Below, one piece after another: positions 55,801 to 64,000 of a stretch of DNA of 64,000 nt. Location: NCBI GenBank assembly GCA_963752855.1, contig CAVVZX010000054.1:1-64000 (forward strand). Direction: 5' to 3'. Positions within the stretch are counted from its first letter, which is position 1, and each line of letters opens with the position of its first letter. Source of the stretch: DATJPW01 sp963752855 (lineage in GTDB: Bacteria > Desulfobacterota > Desulfomonilia > Desulfomonilales > Desulfomonilaceae). Below the pieces are notes generated by a model that saw only the letters and a list, made by a program, of their open reading frames with translations, made no database searches and was not told where the DNA came from. The translations under genes and the position numbers were made by a program.

Positions 55801-57549
55801 ATGGCTATTAGTCGTGCCGTATGGATTCTCACCGCAACAATCATCTTCGTCTTTCTTGGCGTGGAGAATTGCAGGTGTGACAACCCCGACGCCCCCAAAG
55901 GTCTTTTGTTATTGCAGGGCAAAGTGCTGGACTCGGCCGGAAATCCTCTTTCGGATGCTAACGTGCTGCCCTATCTCAACGGAAAACCATTCATGCCGGC
56001 ATTTCATGGAGGAACGGCTCTCAAGGGATTGACCACAGGCAGAAATGGTCTCTTTATGATTGAGGTTCCGGCTCCGCTTGAGAAGATCAGAGACGGGAAA
56101 TGGTCTCTCAAGGTCACTAGGCCCAGCTTCAAGCCTTCGGCGGTAATTCCTCTGACCAAGATCCACGACCAAGGACCGGATCGAGGAGGTCCCGAACGTT
56201 TTGTCACTACGACTACCGTTTCCCTAGAAAGATATCAAGGCGCCGCCTTTTGGATTGCCCTAGTTGTCTTCGTGGCAATGTACGTCCTCATAGCCTTCGA
56301 GATCCTGCACAGGACCCTGGCTGCTTTTCTCGGCGCAATGGCGCTCTTGGTCATAACTCATAGCCTTGGAAATTTCGACGAAGCGTACAAGATCCTGACA
56401 TACGAACAAGCTTTGCATACCGTCGACTGGAACGTGATCTTCCTCTTGATGGGCATGATGATGATAGTTGGGGTATTGAAGCCATCAGGAGTGTTCCAGT
56501 GGCTCGCCTACAAGTCTTTTCAGATGGCAAGGGGGAAGATTTTTCTTCTTTCTTCAATCCTTTGTGTTGTTACGGCTGTCTTGAGCGCTTTCCTCGACAA
56601 CGTGACCACGATGCTTCTACTGACGCCGGTCACTATGGAAATCGCTCTGGTCCTTGGGGTATCCCCATTCGTATTTCTGTTGCCGGAGGTAGTCGCTTCA
56701 AACTTCGGAGGAACGGCAACCTTGATTGGCGATCCACCGAATATCATGATCGGCTCCTACGCGGGGCTCACCTTCAACGATTTCGTCATCAATCTGACCC
56801 CGGTTGTGTTGGCAGTAATGATCACTCAAATCCTTTACAACAAAATCCTTTATGGCCGCCAATACCACAGAGCAAGGGTGGAAGACGTTCCCAAGATGAT
56901 CTCGTTCTTGAAGGAAAAGTACCCCATCACGGATCACAGGGTCCTAACTATCGGAGGCAGCGTGCTCCTGGGCGTGATCGTGCTTTTCATTCTTCACGGG
57001 GTATTCCATATGGAGGTCAGCGTCGCCGCTTTGTTCGGGGCGGCGATGATAATCCTTCTAAACAAAATGGATATCGTTGAGCTGTTGGAGAAGGAAATTG
57101 AGTGGCCGTCCCTCTTGTTCTTTATCATGCTCTTCATCGTTGTCGGAGGAGCGGAACAGACAGGCATCCTTCAGGCGGTTGCCGACTGGATACTGAAAAT
57201 GTGTCAGGGCAATCTCACGGTTGCGGTGCTAATAATCCTTTGGGTCTCCGGGATTGCCTCAGCCATTATAGACAACATCCCTTTCACAGCAACAATGCTC
57301 CCGATTGTGGCTTTTCTGGGCAAGACCGTCCCTGGCGCCGAAACCGGCGTTCTTTGGTGGGCACTGGCTCTGGGCGCGTGTTTTGGAGGCAATGGAACTA
57401 TAATCGGAGCGTCCGCGAATGTCGTCACCACAGGCATAGCGGAAAAAGCCGGTTACAAGATAAGCTTCTATCAATACCTGAAGGAAGCCGCCCCTATCAC
57501 TATCGTGAGCTTGATCATGGCGTCGGCATTCCTGTTGGTTCGCTACTGA
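55801..57549 (+). CDS. NhaD/ArsB-type ion transporter with N-terminal periplasmic domain
   Basis: 582 residues, intact. A signal-like helix, then about 100 periplasmic residues resembling a carboxypeptidase regulatory/CNA-B-like beta-sandwich (GLLLLQGKVLDSAGNPLSDA, GLFMIEVPAP), then a 10-12 helix ion-transporter domain: SILCVVTAVLSAFLDNVTTM, LPEVVASNFGGTATLIGDPP, NIMIGSYAG and ALALGACFGGNGTIIGASAN. The NFGGTATLIGDPPN motif is typical of ArsB/NhaD proteins. Substrate could be Na+, arsenite or dicarboxylate. The extra domain at the front is unusual and may sense or bind a ligand. Confidence 0.85.
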   Translation: MAISRAVWILTATIIFVFLGVENCRCDNPDAPKGLLLLQGKVLDSAGNPLSDANVLPYLNGKPFMPAFHGGTALKGLTTGRNGLFMIEVPAPLEKIRDGKWSLKVTRPSFKPSAVIPLTKIHDQGPDRGGPERFVTTTTVSLERYQGAAFWIALVVFVAMYVLIAFEILHRTLAAFLGAMALLVITHSLGNFDEAYKILTYEQALHTVDWNVIFLLMGMMMIVGVLKPSGVFQWLAYKSFQMARGKIFLLSSILCVVTAVLSAFLDNVTTMLLLTPVTMEIALVLGVSPFVFLLPEVVASNFGGTATLIGDPPNIMIGSYAGLTFNDFVINLTPVVLAVMITQILYNKILYGRQYHRARVEDVPKMISFLKEKYPITDHRVLTIGGSVLLGVIVLFILHGVFHMEVSVAALFGAAMIILLNKMDIVELLEKEIEWPSLLFFIMLFIVVGGAEQTGILQAVADWILKMCQGNLTVAVLIILWVSGIASAIIDNIPFTATMLPIVAFLGKTVPGAETGVLWWALALGACFGGNGTIIGASANVVTTGIAEKAGYKISFYQYLKEAAPITIVSLIMASAFLLVRY

Positions 57550-57612
57550 GCACCGAAGCGTTTGAGAAGCCATAAAGAGAAGGTGGTGTGGAATCCCGAT
57601 CAGTCGGCTCTA

Positions 57613-57927
57613 TCATTCACGGGCTGAGATCATTTCCTCCAGCCAGCCGTAGGCCGCGATCATAGCGGGAAATCCTACGATAGTCGCGGAAAGTAGCACG
57701 GTCTGCAATAATTGCTCCTTGGTGGCGCCTGCATCCAAGGCCCTCCGAGCATGAGATCGGACACCTCCCTGGGAGTTCGCGCCCACAGCGATGCCCATCT
57801 GTATCAAATGCTGTGTAACATTATCTATCGGTCCGGCTTGCGAACATAGCTCGCCCACTTTAAGCAGAGCTTCGGAAATGTCCCGGTTTCTCTCTACAAA
57901 TTTCTTGAAGATGTCCGGTAAATACAT
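57613..57927 (-). CDS. Carboxymuconolactone decarboxylase-like protein without the CxxC pair
   Basis: 104 residues from ATG 57927, preceded by GGAGGGGAA. Helical AhpD/CMD fold: KKFVERNRDISEALLKVGEL, LIQMGIAVGANSQGGVRSHA, RRALDAGATKEQLLQTVLLS. The peroxidase CxxC is replaced by S-Q-G-G before VRSH, so it should lack the alkylhydroperoxidase activity of AhpD. The one remaining Cys (LCSQ) lies elsewhere. Convergent with the transporter; its role is not evident. Confidence 0.82.
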   Translation of the reverse strand: MYLPDIFKKFVERNRDISEALLKVGELCSQAGPIDNVTQHLIQMGIAVGANSQGGVRSHARRALDAGATKEQLLQTVLLSATIVGFPAMIAAYGWLEEMISARE

Positions 57928-57992
57928 TGCAGTTCCCCTCCGTTTACACAGATATCGAATCTTTTCATAATTTATCATGAATAGGTCTAATA

Positions 57993-59148
57993 CCAATGCG
58001 CGGCTGAAAATGTAATTTGGCCTCGCGTAGTTTCGCCGTTCCTGCTATGTCCTCCCAGGCTACGGGAGGTAGTCATGGCAAGGATCACCAAAGCCCGTCC
58101 GCATATGTCGGAAGAAGACCTCCGGATCCGACTGAAGGCCACTCCGGATCGCAAGACCGCCCAGAAATTGTTGGTAATTTTGAATGCCACTGTAGATCCG
58201 AGACCTGCGGAAGAAATAGCCCTTCATATGGGGGTGTCGGTTCACAGTGTGCACAACTGGATTTCGGCCTACAATAGATCGGGTCTTGAAGGAATCTTGG
58301 GCACTGGAATTCCTGAGCCGCGAAATGGGCATATGAGTAGGGAAGAAGAAATCCTCTTGTTGAAGCCCTTTTTCGACAGCGCTGCAAAGGGAGAGATCAC
58401 TACTGTAGCTCGGATCCGGGAGGCTCTTGAGGACCGTGTGGGCAAACCATTGCATCATTCTGTCGTTTACAGGTTCTTGCACAGAAATGGGTGGCGCAAG
58501 GTGGTGCCGAGACCCAGCCATGTGAAATCCCGAGAGGAAGTCCAAGAAGAGTTCAAGAAAGAGTTTCCCGAGAAGATCAACGGAATTCTCGCTCAAAGAG
58601 ATCCCGACGACTCCCGGCCCGTGGCCCTTCTGTCCCAGGATGAAGGAAGATTCGGCAGGATCAACCCGCCTCGGGCCTGTTGGGCTCCTGAAGGGATGCG
58701 GCCTAAGGTCCCTCGACAGATCGTACGCGCATATGTGTATGTGTACACGGCTCTGTGCATGGCATCCGGGAAAATGACCTCCCTGATCCTTCCCTACGCC
58801 AACACCGATATGATGAATCTGTTTCTGAAGCAAGTTTCGCAGGACTTCAAAGATTTCTTCGTGATTATGCTCATCGACCAAGCAGGATGGCACGTGGCAA
58901 AAAAACTAAGGGTACCATCAAACATAAGACTGCTCCCGCAACCTCCACATAGCCCGGAACTCAATCCGGTCGAGCATGTCTGGGAAGATCTGAGAGAAAA
59001 AGCCATGCCGAACAAGGCATTCAAATCTCTCGATGAAGTAGAGGAAGCACTTTGTCGTCGGCTGAGACAGCTCGAAAGTGATCCTAACATGGTTCGGTCG
59101 ATGACCGACTTTCCATACTTGAGAGTCACTTGTTAAGAAGCGCATTCG
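57993..59148. mobile_element. IS630-family insertion sequence
   Basis: About 1156 bp. It is flanked by TA on both sides (57991-57992 and 59149-59150), the target duplicated by IS630/Tc1 elements. The ends match imperfectly as inverted repeats (CCAATGCGCGG left, CGAATGCGCTT right). It contains one transposase gene. On its right it abuts the truncated outer-membrane gene. Confidence 0.82.
58075..59136 (+). CDS. IS630-family transposase
   Basis: 353 residues, intact. N-terminal HTH (DPRPAEEIALHMGVSVHSVH, NWISAYNRSG) and DDE domain: D in LLSQDEGRFGR, D in IMLIDQAGWHVAKKL, E in PHSPELNPVEHVWEDLRE. ATG 58075 follows GGGAGG. The intact catalytic residues suggest the element may still be active. Confidence 0.93.
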   Translation: MARITKARPHMSEEDLRIRLKATPDRKTAQKLLVILNATVDPRPAEEIALHMGVSVHSVHNWISAYNRSGLEGILGTGIPEPRNGHMSREEEILLLKPFFDSAAKGEITTVARIREALEDRVGKPLHHSVVYRFLHRNGWRKVVPRPSHVKSREEVQEEFKKEFPEKINGILAQRDPDDSRPVALLSQDEGRFGRINPPRACWAPEGMRPKVPRQIVRAYVYVYTALCMASGKMTSLILPYANTDMMNLFLKQVSQDFKDFFVIMLIDQAGWHVAKKLRVPSNIRLLPQPPHSPELNPVEHVWEDLREKAMPNKAFKSLDEVEEALCRRLRQLESDPNMVRSMTDFPYLRVTC

Positions 59149-59712
59149 TATGACTCCCCACCTAACGCATTTCCTGTCTTTCCCGGACAGGAGGGTTGGA
59201 CACCGGCTTGGGCGGATGCTGATCTGACAAGCGTGACCAGGTTTGAGATGAGTCAGAAATTTAGTTGGCACGGCCCGTTTATCGGTGTTCGTATGTCAAA
59301 TAGTCTCGGCTACGGTTTTCAATGGTTTTTCGATACACGGGTTTATCCATGGTTATTCGGAAACTATGCTTTTTCGTGGAGTGGCGCTTATCTCGACCCG
59401 TTCTTGAATTTCAGCCCAGGGGTTTGGGGAACGCAGTACAGCAATATTAGCGGCACGAATAGGTGGGGCGCAGATGTAGATTTTCGTTGCCGCAGTTATT
59501 TAGTGCGTTCTTTCATAATTGAGTTGGAAGGTCGTTATTCATACGCCTCCATGTCAGGTTCGACCCTGGAATTTCAACAGCTAAGCAATGCTTACGGCCC
59601 CTCTATTCCGTCCTATTGGGGAGCCGGAAATTACTCTCAGCAAACCCCTGAAACTCTCAACGTACGCCAACAGCTCTGGATGTTTGGCGGAAGTTTAGAA
59701 ATCGGTTTCTAA
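59149..59712 (+). pseudogene. Outer-membrane barrel protein, 5' part lost at the IS630 insertion
   Basis: The open frame continues from the IS630 edge (HSYDSPPNAFPVFPGQEGWT, PAWADADLTSV) through barrel-like strands (SQKFSWHGPFIGVRMSNSLG, YGFQWFFDTRVYPWLFGNYA) to a C-terminal ...FGGSLEIGF. Amphipathic strands and the terminal Phe mark an outer-membrane barrel, but there is no start, signal or upstream part; nothing coding for it lies left of the IS. A short ORF from 59233 could be translated alone. Family unknown. Confidence 0.7.
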
Positions 59713-59718
59713 TTAATC

Positions 59719-59990
59719 CGGGGAGGGCGTTTTTGCAAAAAGTGCTCCGCGCACGGCGATAAATGAGCCTCAAGCAGGCGCCATGGTTGTCAACGGCGAG
59801 GCATTTCCGGCGCATTACTGGCCCCACGCCGAGTGGCCCGGACCCCTCTTCAAAAACTCTTATATGGCCGGCGGAACCACCGACGCTGATGTGCGGCGGG
59901 CGTGGCGATGCCCACGGCTGTTGGTGGGACCGGCGTCTTGCCGGTCATTATCGGTAGCGACCGGCCTCCGTGCCGGTCAATTCTTTTTCT
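59719..59990. repeat. Intergenic repeat unit, plus orientation (T5-GC-A5 hairpin plus CCCACGCCG core)
   Basis: Starts with gggagggcgtttttgcaaaa agtgctccgc, then continues to tggccccacgccgagtggcc (59819-59838), a caaaaactcttatatggcc segment and hairpins ACCGGCGTCTTGCCGGT and gaccggcctccgtgccggtc. The same order recurs at 63613-63905. Confidence 0.85.
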
Positions 59991-60285
59991 TCGGCCTCAG
60001 GCTCCGACCTCGGAAGACATATCGAGAGGCTCCACCTCTTCTGTCCTAGCGTGGCATTAAGAAGAAAGTCAGAGCAGATACTGGACGATACACGTTCCCG
60101 GGTTGGAGCCTGGGCAACGGGATGAGAATCGTCGGGCGTTTTACCGGAAGCATATCGTTGCATTGCCGCTGTGTTTTGATAGTGTACCGCCATTCGCAAA
60201 GACGGGTTGCGGTAAAGTGCCTTCTAATAGTTGGTCGTGTCGCTGAGAAAAAACGGGGATAGCTCATGCGAGTGGCGGAGGCAGG

Positions 60286-61347
60286 ATGAGCTCGCGAAAA
60301 CCAATGAAGTTTAATACTGCACTGAGGCATGTACCGGAAAGACTTCTCACGATTAAGCTATCTTGCCCCAATTGCCAGACGACTTATGCTCCCGATTGGC
60401 TCAATCCAAATTATGAAGACCTGGGGCCTATAAAACCTAAATACTCCTTTGGGCGGGAGCCTTATAATGGCCCTGGGAGATGGATTCCTACTGGTGTAGA
60501 AATAAAATGCCCTCGTTGCGGTACAGGTAGGCTTCTTGAGTTTCCCTGTAGAAAAGATGACTGGCAAAGGATTGCTTTTTGGTGATGAAGCGTACAGAGA
60601 TTATGGGAGTAAATTCGTCTATACCTATTCTCTGGTTGGAGCAGATGACAAGCTGATAGCCAACATTGATCATTCGATCAAAGCTTTAAAGAAAAGGCTC
60701 TGCTCTTCCAGAGATCCGAATTCCTGGCATTTTCACATGAAGGAGTTGTGCCGTTCAGACCACAGGAGAACACAAGATTTTCAGGGATTGGGATAGAACG
60801 AAAATAGAATGAGCTATCGATTTCTCTTCGATATCTTAAAAGCCACTCCGGATTTGTTCATTTACAATATTTCGTTAACACAGGAGAAAATCGGCAGCAC
60901 GATTGCTAAGAAGTTTACGAGATTCGAAATGAGAAATAGCTCGTATATTCTGTTGCTCCTCAGTGTTATCGATGAATTTACCAGGAAAGGAGCCCAGCCG
61001 CATATTTACTTCGATGCTGAGAAGCGTTCGGCGGGGAACAAGATCATTCAAGCCTGGGCGGGGATACCTTTCATGACTCCCGACGCTGTCTTGTGTATGC
61101 ATACTTGGCGAGAGGCATCGAGATAAAGGAGCCAGAATTTGTCAAGCCTTCATTGTATCCGTGCCTTGAGCTTGCTGATTTCGTCAGCTATGTGGTGGCT
61201 AGATTCCACCTGAAGAAGTGGCAGAATGATAAAATAGAGATGGACCCTTTGCGATTTGGAACCGTGACCTATCTTGGTTTCGATAAGAATGTAAATCTTG
61301 TTCCGACACGTCAAGAGGGGTATCCGTGGCATGTGTTTCACAGATGA
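60286..61347 (+). pseudogene. DUF3800-like protein with N-terminal zinc ribbon (four frameshifts)
   Basis: The N-terminal part has C-x2-C pairs (CPNCQTTY, CPRCGTGRLLEF), and the body resembles DUF3800 RNase-H-like proteins (DEAYRDYGSKFVYTYSLVGA, SKNSWHFHMKELCRSD-like text, LYPCLELADFVSYVVARF near the end). Breaks are at the T-run 60575-60579, near 60765, at about 60808 and near 61092. Four breaks in 350 codons are more than elsewhere in the window, so this may be genuine decay. DUF3800 proteins are often found near mobile DNA, as here. Confidence 0.6.
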
Positions 61348-61388
61348 AAGTATTAACACTTGCTAGCTGAAAGAATTCGAATAACCCG

Positions 61389-61868
61389 ATGGCATTCACA
61401 ACCTCAATCGAAGATCGGTACTTCGAGGATTACATCCCGGGCGCTGTCCACGAGTTCGGTAGCATAGTCGCCGATGAAGCCGAAATGATCGCCTTTGCTC
61501 AACGGTTCGATCCTCAGCCGTTTCACACAGATCCGGAGGCGGCTAAGAAGTCAATATTCGGAGGGCTGATCGCAAGTGGATGGTACACCGCGGGTCTGAT
61601 GATGCGGCTGTATATCGATCATTACCTCTCCCACGTCGCAAGCTTGAGTTCTCCCGGAGTCGATCAGTTGCGCTGGCTTATACCGGTGCGCCCCGGCGAT
61701 GTGATTTCTTTGCGGATAACCATCACAGAAACCAAACGCTCACGCTCAAAACCGGATCGGGGAATCGTTCATTCATACATCGAGGCGCTGAACCAGAATG
61801 GCGCCATAGTCATGACCGTGATCGGTGTGAACCTTTTGGGCTGCGGGAGGCTGCCATGGACTGAGTAG
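61389..61868 (+). CDS. MaoC-like hydratase/dehydratase
   Basis: 159 residues, hot-dog fold enoyl-CoA hydratase family: RYFEDYIPGAVHEFGSIVAD, FAQRFDPQPFHTDPEAAKKS (catalytic Asp/His), FGGLIASGWYTAGLMMRLYI, VRPGDVISLRITITETKRSR. Intact and of normal length. Cytoplasmic; substrate is likely an acyl-CoA. There is no neighbouring beta-oxidation gene, so its pathway is unclear. Confidence 0.9.
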   Translation: MAFTTSIEDRYFEDYIPGAVHEFGSIVADEAEMIAFAQRFDPQPFHTDPEAAKKSIFGGLIASGWYTAGLMMRLYIDHYLSHVASLSSPGVDQLRWLIPVRPGDVISLRITITETKRSRSKPDRGIVHSYIEALNQNGAIVMTVIGVNLLGCGRLPWTE

Positions 61869-61872
61869 CTTT

Positions 61873-62262
61873 CCGGGAAACCCTTTTTTTGTGTAAAAAA
61901 GTGTTTCCCGGACCCTTCCCAAAAAACTCTAACATTGTAATGGTTAGCTGGGAACGCACCGATTTGTGGTGTGCGGACGACCAATGCTGTCATTTTTCCC
62001 CGTTACAGGGCGCCATTTAAGAGTTTTCGGAAAGGGGGGACCGGGTCCACTGGGCGTGGGGCCAACAATGCACGTCAATGGTCCTTGCCGAACAGGTGTC
62101 CGCCTCAATCTTCCCGCAAGGGACACCTCATCTCGGTCAATCTGCGCCTTACGGACTGCCACGGGTGGCCCTCTCGTCGCGGAATATCTACACAGCCTTG
62201 GCGCACCGCTAGCCGTATAAAGAGTTCTTGCCGGAGGGGCCGGGCCACTGGGCGTGGTGCCA
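61873..62262. repeat. Cluster of intergenic repeats, mixed orientation
   Basis: Contains ccgggaaacccttttttt / aaaaaagtgtttcccgg hairpin (61876-61910) followed by gacccttcccaaaaaactct, then two inverted CCCACGCCCAGT cores at about 62010-62063 and 62209-62262. These are copies of the 59719/63613 family in both directions. No gene. The rest of 62263-62550 is GC-rich without a clear gene. Confidence 0.8.
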
Positions 62263-62550
62263 ACATGCATCTTGAGGCTGAGTGCCCTCGACACACCGGG
62301 ATATTCGCTGATGCATAATCGCCGTCCGCGGAGGACCTTCCTTCCAAGAAGCGGGTTCCCGGTGGCCTTCTCAGCGCCCCTGCTGATCCTCTGTCGAAGA
62401 TCCCCGGACACCTATTTTGGTTGCGGTCGCAGGCAGCCTTTTGCAAAAGGCTTTTCCCCCTGGACTATCCGCTTTCTGAAAATCATTTCTCTTCCAATAA
62501 ACGGGGCAAATGCAGTAATCAATCTCAACGAGAAGTAGATCTTCCTTTGC

Positions 62551-62692
62551 CTATAACTGGTTGCAAAACCCCGACATCGCGTTGTAAAGCAGTAGGGGCG
62601 CTTCGAGAAGCGCCCTGATCTCGGGCGGTTCACGAACCGCCCAGAATGACCGACGTCGTCTGGTCCCATCGAGGTTTTACAACCAGTTGTAG
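62551..62692. repeat. 142-bp MITE-like element with 24-bp terminal inverted repeats
   Basis: The ends are ctataactggttgcaaaacc (left) and, reversed, ctacaactggttgtaaaacc (right), three mismatches over 24 bases. Inside are two hairpins, gggcgcttcgagaagcgccc and gggcggttcacgaaccgccc. A related end lies alone at 21953-21979. No coding sequence. Confidence 0.87.
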
Positions 62693-62745
62693 AAGGCGGT
62701 CGCCTTCGGCTCGGCAAAGAATCCAATCAGGAGCGTAGCATAGAT

Positions 62746-63596
62746 ATGAATTTGCGCTTTATCCATCCGACGCATGACGAGAAGACGAAATCGACCTGGC
62801 CATAGATTGGGCTGAAGCAGAAGGTTGGAATCCCGGCATCCACGATGCGGAGTGTTTCTATGCCGCAGATCCGAATAGCTTTTTCATCGGATTGTTGGAT
62901 GACGAGCCTGTAGCAATGGTTTCCGCGGTTGCGTACGAAGATTCATACGGATTCATGGGGTTTTACATCGTGAAACCGGAAGTCCGCAACAGAGGTTATG
63001 GAAGACGGTTGGTCGAAGTGGGCATGCGATATCTGGAAAACCGCTGCATAGGGGTGGACAGTGTCAGGCCGGATTTGGTTTCCCATATGTGGCCCGGGTT
63101 CAAACCGGCTCACACGAACTATCGCTTTGAATGGATCAAAGATCGACAGGCGGCCGTGGCCCGTGAGGTCATTGAGCTTTCCGAAATACCGTTCTCAATC
63201 GTCACGGCATATGATCATGAGGTCTTCGGGTATTCGAGAGAATCTTTCCTAAAATGTTGGATAAGCCGGACGGGAACGAGGGCTTTGGGCATTATGAAAG
63301 ATGACCGACTTGCGGCGTATGGGGTCGTAAGGCCATGTCGAGTGGGATTCAAAATCGGCCCGCTCTTTGCTGACAATGCGGAATCGGCCAGGACGTTATT
63401 CCAGGCCCTCACAACAGACGCTCCAATGGGCGCTCAAATCTATCTGGACACACCCGAAAGAAATCCTGAGGCGGTGAGTATCGCTCAAAGCTATGGCATG
63501 AGGGAAGTGTTTCGGACTACAAGAATGTATAACGGACCCGAACCGAGCCTTCCCCTGGACAAATGGTTCGGCGTGACCAGCTTTGAACTTGGATAG
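62746..63596 (+). CDS. GNAT-family N-acetyltransferase (one frameshift near the start)
   Basis: Double-GNAT-like protein, about 283 residues. The N-terminal end reads from ATG 62746 (MNLRFIHPTHDE) behind AGGAG. It shifts near 62781 into the main frame (DLAIDWAEAEGWNPGIHDAE), followed by FFIGLLDDEPVAMVSAVAYE and the acetyl-CoA site RNRGYGRRLVEVGMRYL. The C-terminal half resembles the GNAT-associated DUF1248 domain (RALGIMKDDRLAAYGVVRPC). Substrate not inferable. Confidence 0.85.
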
Positions 63597-63612
63597 TAGT
63601 ATTGTGCCGAAA

Positions 63613-63905
63613 GATGCGGGAACCCCTTTTTTGCAAAAAAGAGTGCTCGCGCACGGCTAGCAATGTATTTGCGCAGCTACTGAGTTAATCGAGAGCGAGA
63701 GGCATCAAGAGGCATTTTTGGCCCCACGCCCAGTCAGCGACCCTCCGGAAAAAACTCCTAAATGGCTGGCGGCAACGCCAACTCTGATATGAGTTCACGG
63801 CTGTGGGTGGGAACCATCCCACGCAGAACGCGGGATTGCCTGTCATTATTGGTAGCGGCCGGCCTCCCCGTGCCGGTCGATTGAGATAAACGGCGCTTCT
63901 GTCCG
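63613..63905. repeat. Intergenic repeat unit (same family as 59719), with no gene to the window end
   Basis: Begins gcgggaacccctttttt then gcaaaaaagagtgctcgcgcac and reaches the tggccccacgcccagt core (63719-63734), aaaaaactcctaaatggctg and the gcggccggcctccccgtgcc hairpin. Aligns end to end with 59719-59990. The last 95 bases show nothing else. Confidence 0.83.
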
Positions 63906-64000
63906 GGAGCGACCGGCGGTGGCCCTCTTTCCTCCCCCTTTTCCAAGTCTGTCAGTCTCGTCGCCCTTCTCAATGGCCGTGGATTCCAGGAGATCCGAGA

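Noticed and set aside
59763..60049. Frames within the 59719 repeat unit (Pro/Arg/Trp-rich)
   Set aside because: They lie on non-coding repeat DNA that recurs at 63613 with different frames.

Overview
The window looks like chromosomal DNA from a Gram-negative anaerobic or microaerophilic bacterium, most likely a sulfur- or metal-metabolising member of the former Deltaproteobacteria (Desulfomonile/Syntrophobacter-like). This placement is inferred from gene content, not from a marker-gene comparison. The support is a pentahaem c-type cytochrome beside an outer-membrane barrel, a PhsA/PsrA-like molybdopterin enzyme with a four-cluster ferredoxin and a GltD-like flavoprotein, a PagL lipid A deacylase, Lnt, a PyrD-PyrK fusion, and dense families of short palindromic repeats.

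Layout. 1-5.1 kb: an RND metal-efflux system (CusA/CusB type) read leftwards, with unusual secreted repeat proteins and a decayed cytochrome 3' end. 5.7-15.2 kb: two paralogous iron-type ABC substrate-binding proteins. One is a lone, broken copy. The other sits in a complete binding protein-permease-ATPase operon. Between them lies a barrel plus pentahaem cytochrome pair, and after them a DUF1080-like and a double-DUF1259 protein. 15.3-20.6 kb: a divergent chromate-type locus (ChrA, a ChrB C-terminal protein, rhodanese and a small zinc-ribbon protein on the minus strand; full ChrB, a 97-aa protein and an MFS pump on the plus strand) around a palindromic operator. 20.7-24.5 kb: DksA-like factor, Pcm, PyrD-PyrK. 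24.6-31.5 kb: a five-gene redox operon (TauE/SafE exporter, an unusual membrane protein, molybdopterin oxidoreductase, ferredoxin, GltD-like oxidoreductase). 31.8-35.6 kb: TetR-controlled HlyD/ABC-2 exporter. 35.6-43 kb: SPOR protein, ArgS, a tiny Cys-rich protein, a HigBA-like toxin-antitoxin pair and PagL. 42.6-48.8 kb: CorC-Lnt-PerM-RsmI run with overlapping start/stop codons, then a PAS histidine kinase. 48.8-57.9 kb: epimerase, FKBP, OppD, small membrane proteins, a sigma-54 activator, an NhaD/ArsB-type transporter and a CMD protein. 58-64 kb: accessory zone with an IS630 element, a truncated barrel gene, a broken DUF3800-like gene, MaoC, GNAT and many intergenic repeats.

Two features dominate the reading. 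First, roughly a third of otherwise well-conserved genes carry one or more single-base frameshifts, many at short homopolymers, including genes such as pyrD and lnt. This looks like residual indel error in a draft assembly more than gene decay, so I report those genes as full-length with the break positions. Second, the intergenic DNA holds several families of short elements with terminal inverted repeats or hairpins, one of which lies in frame inside lnt. I saw no rRNA or tRNA gene, CRISPR array or prophage. GC content and homology were judged by eye.
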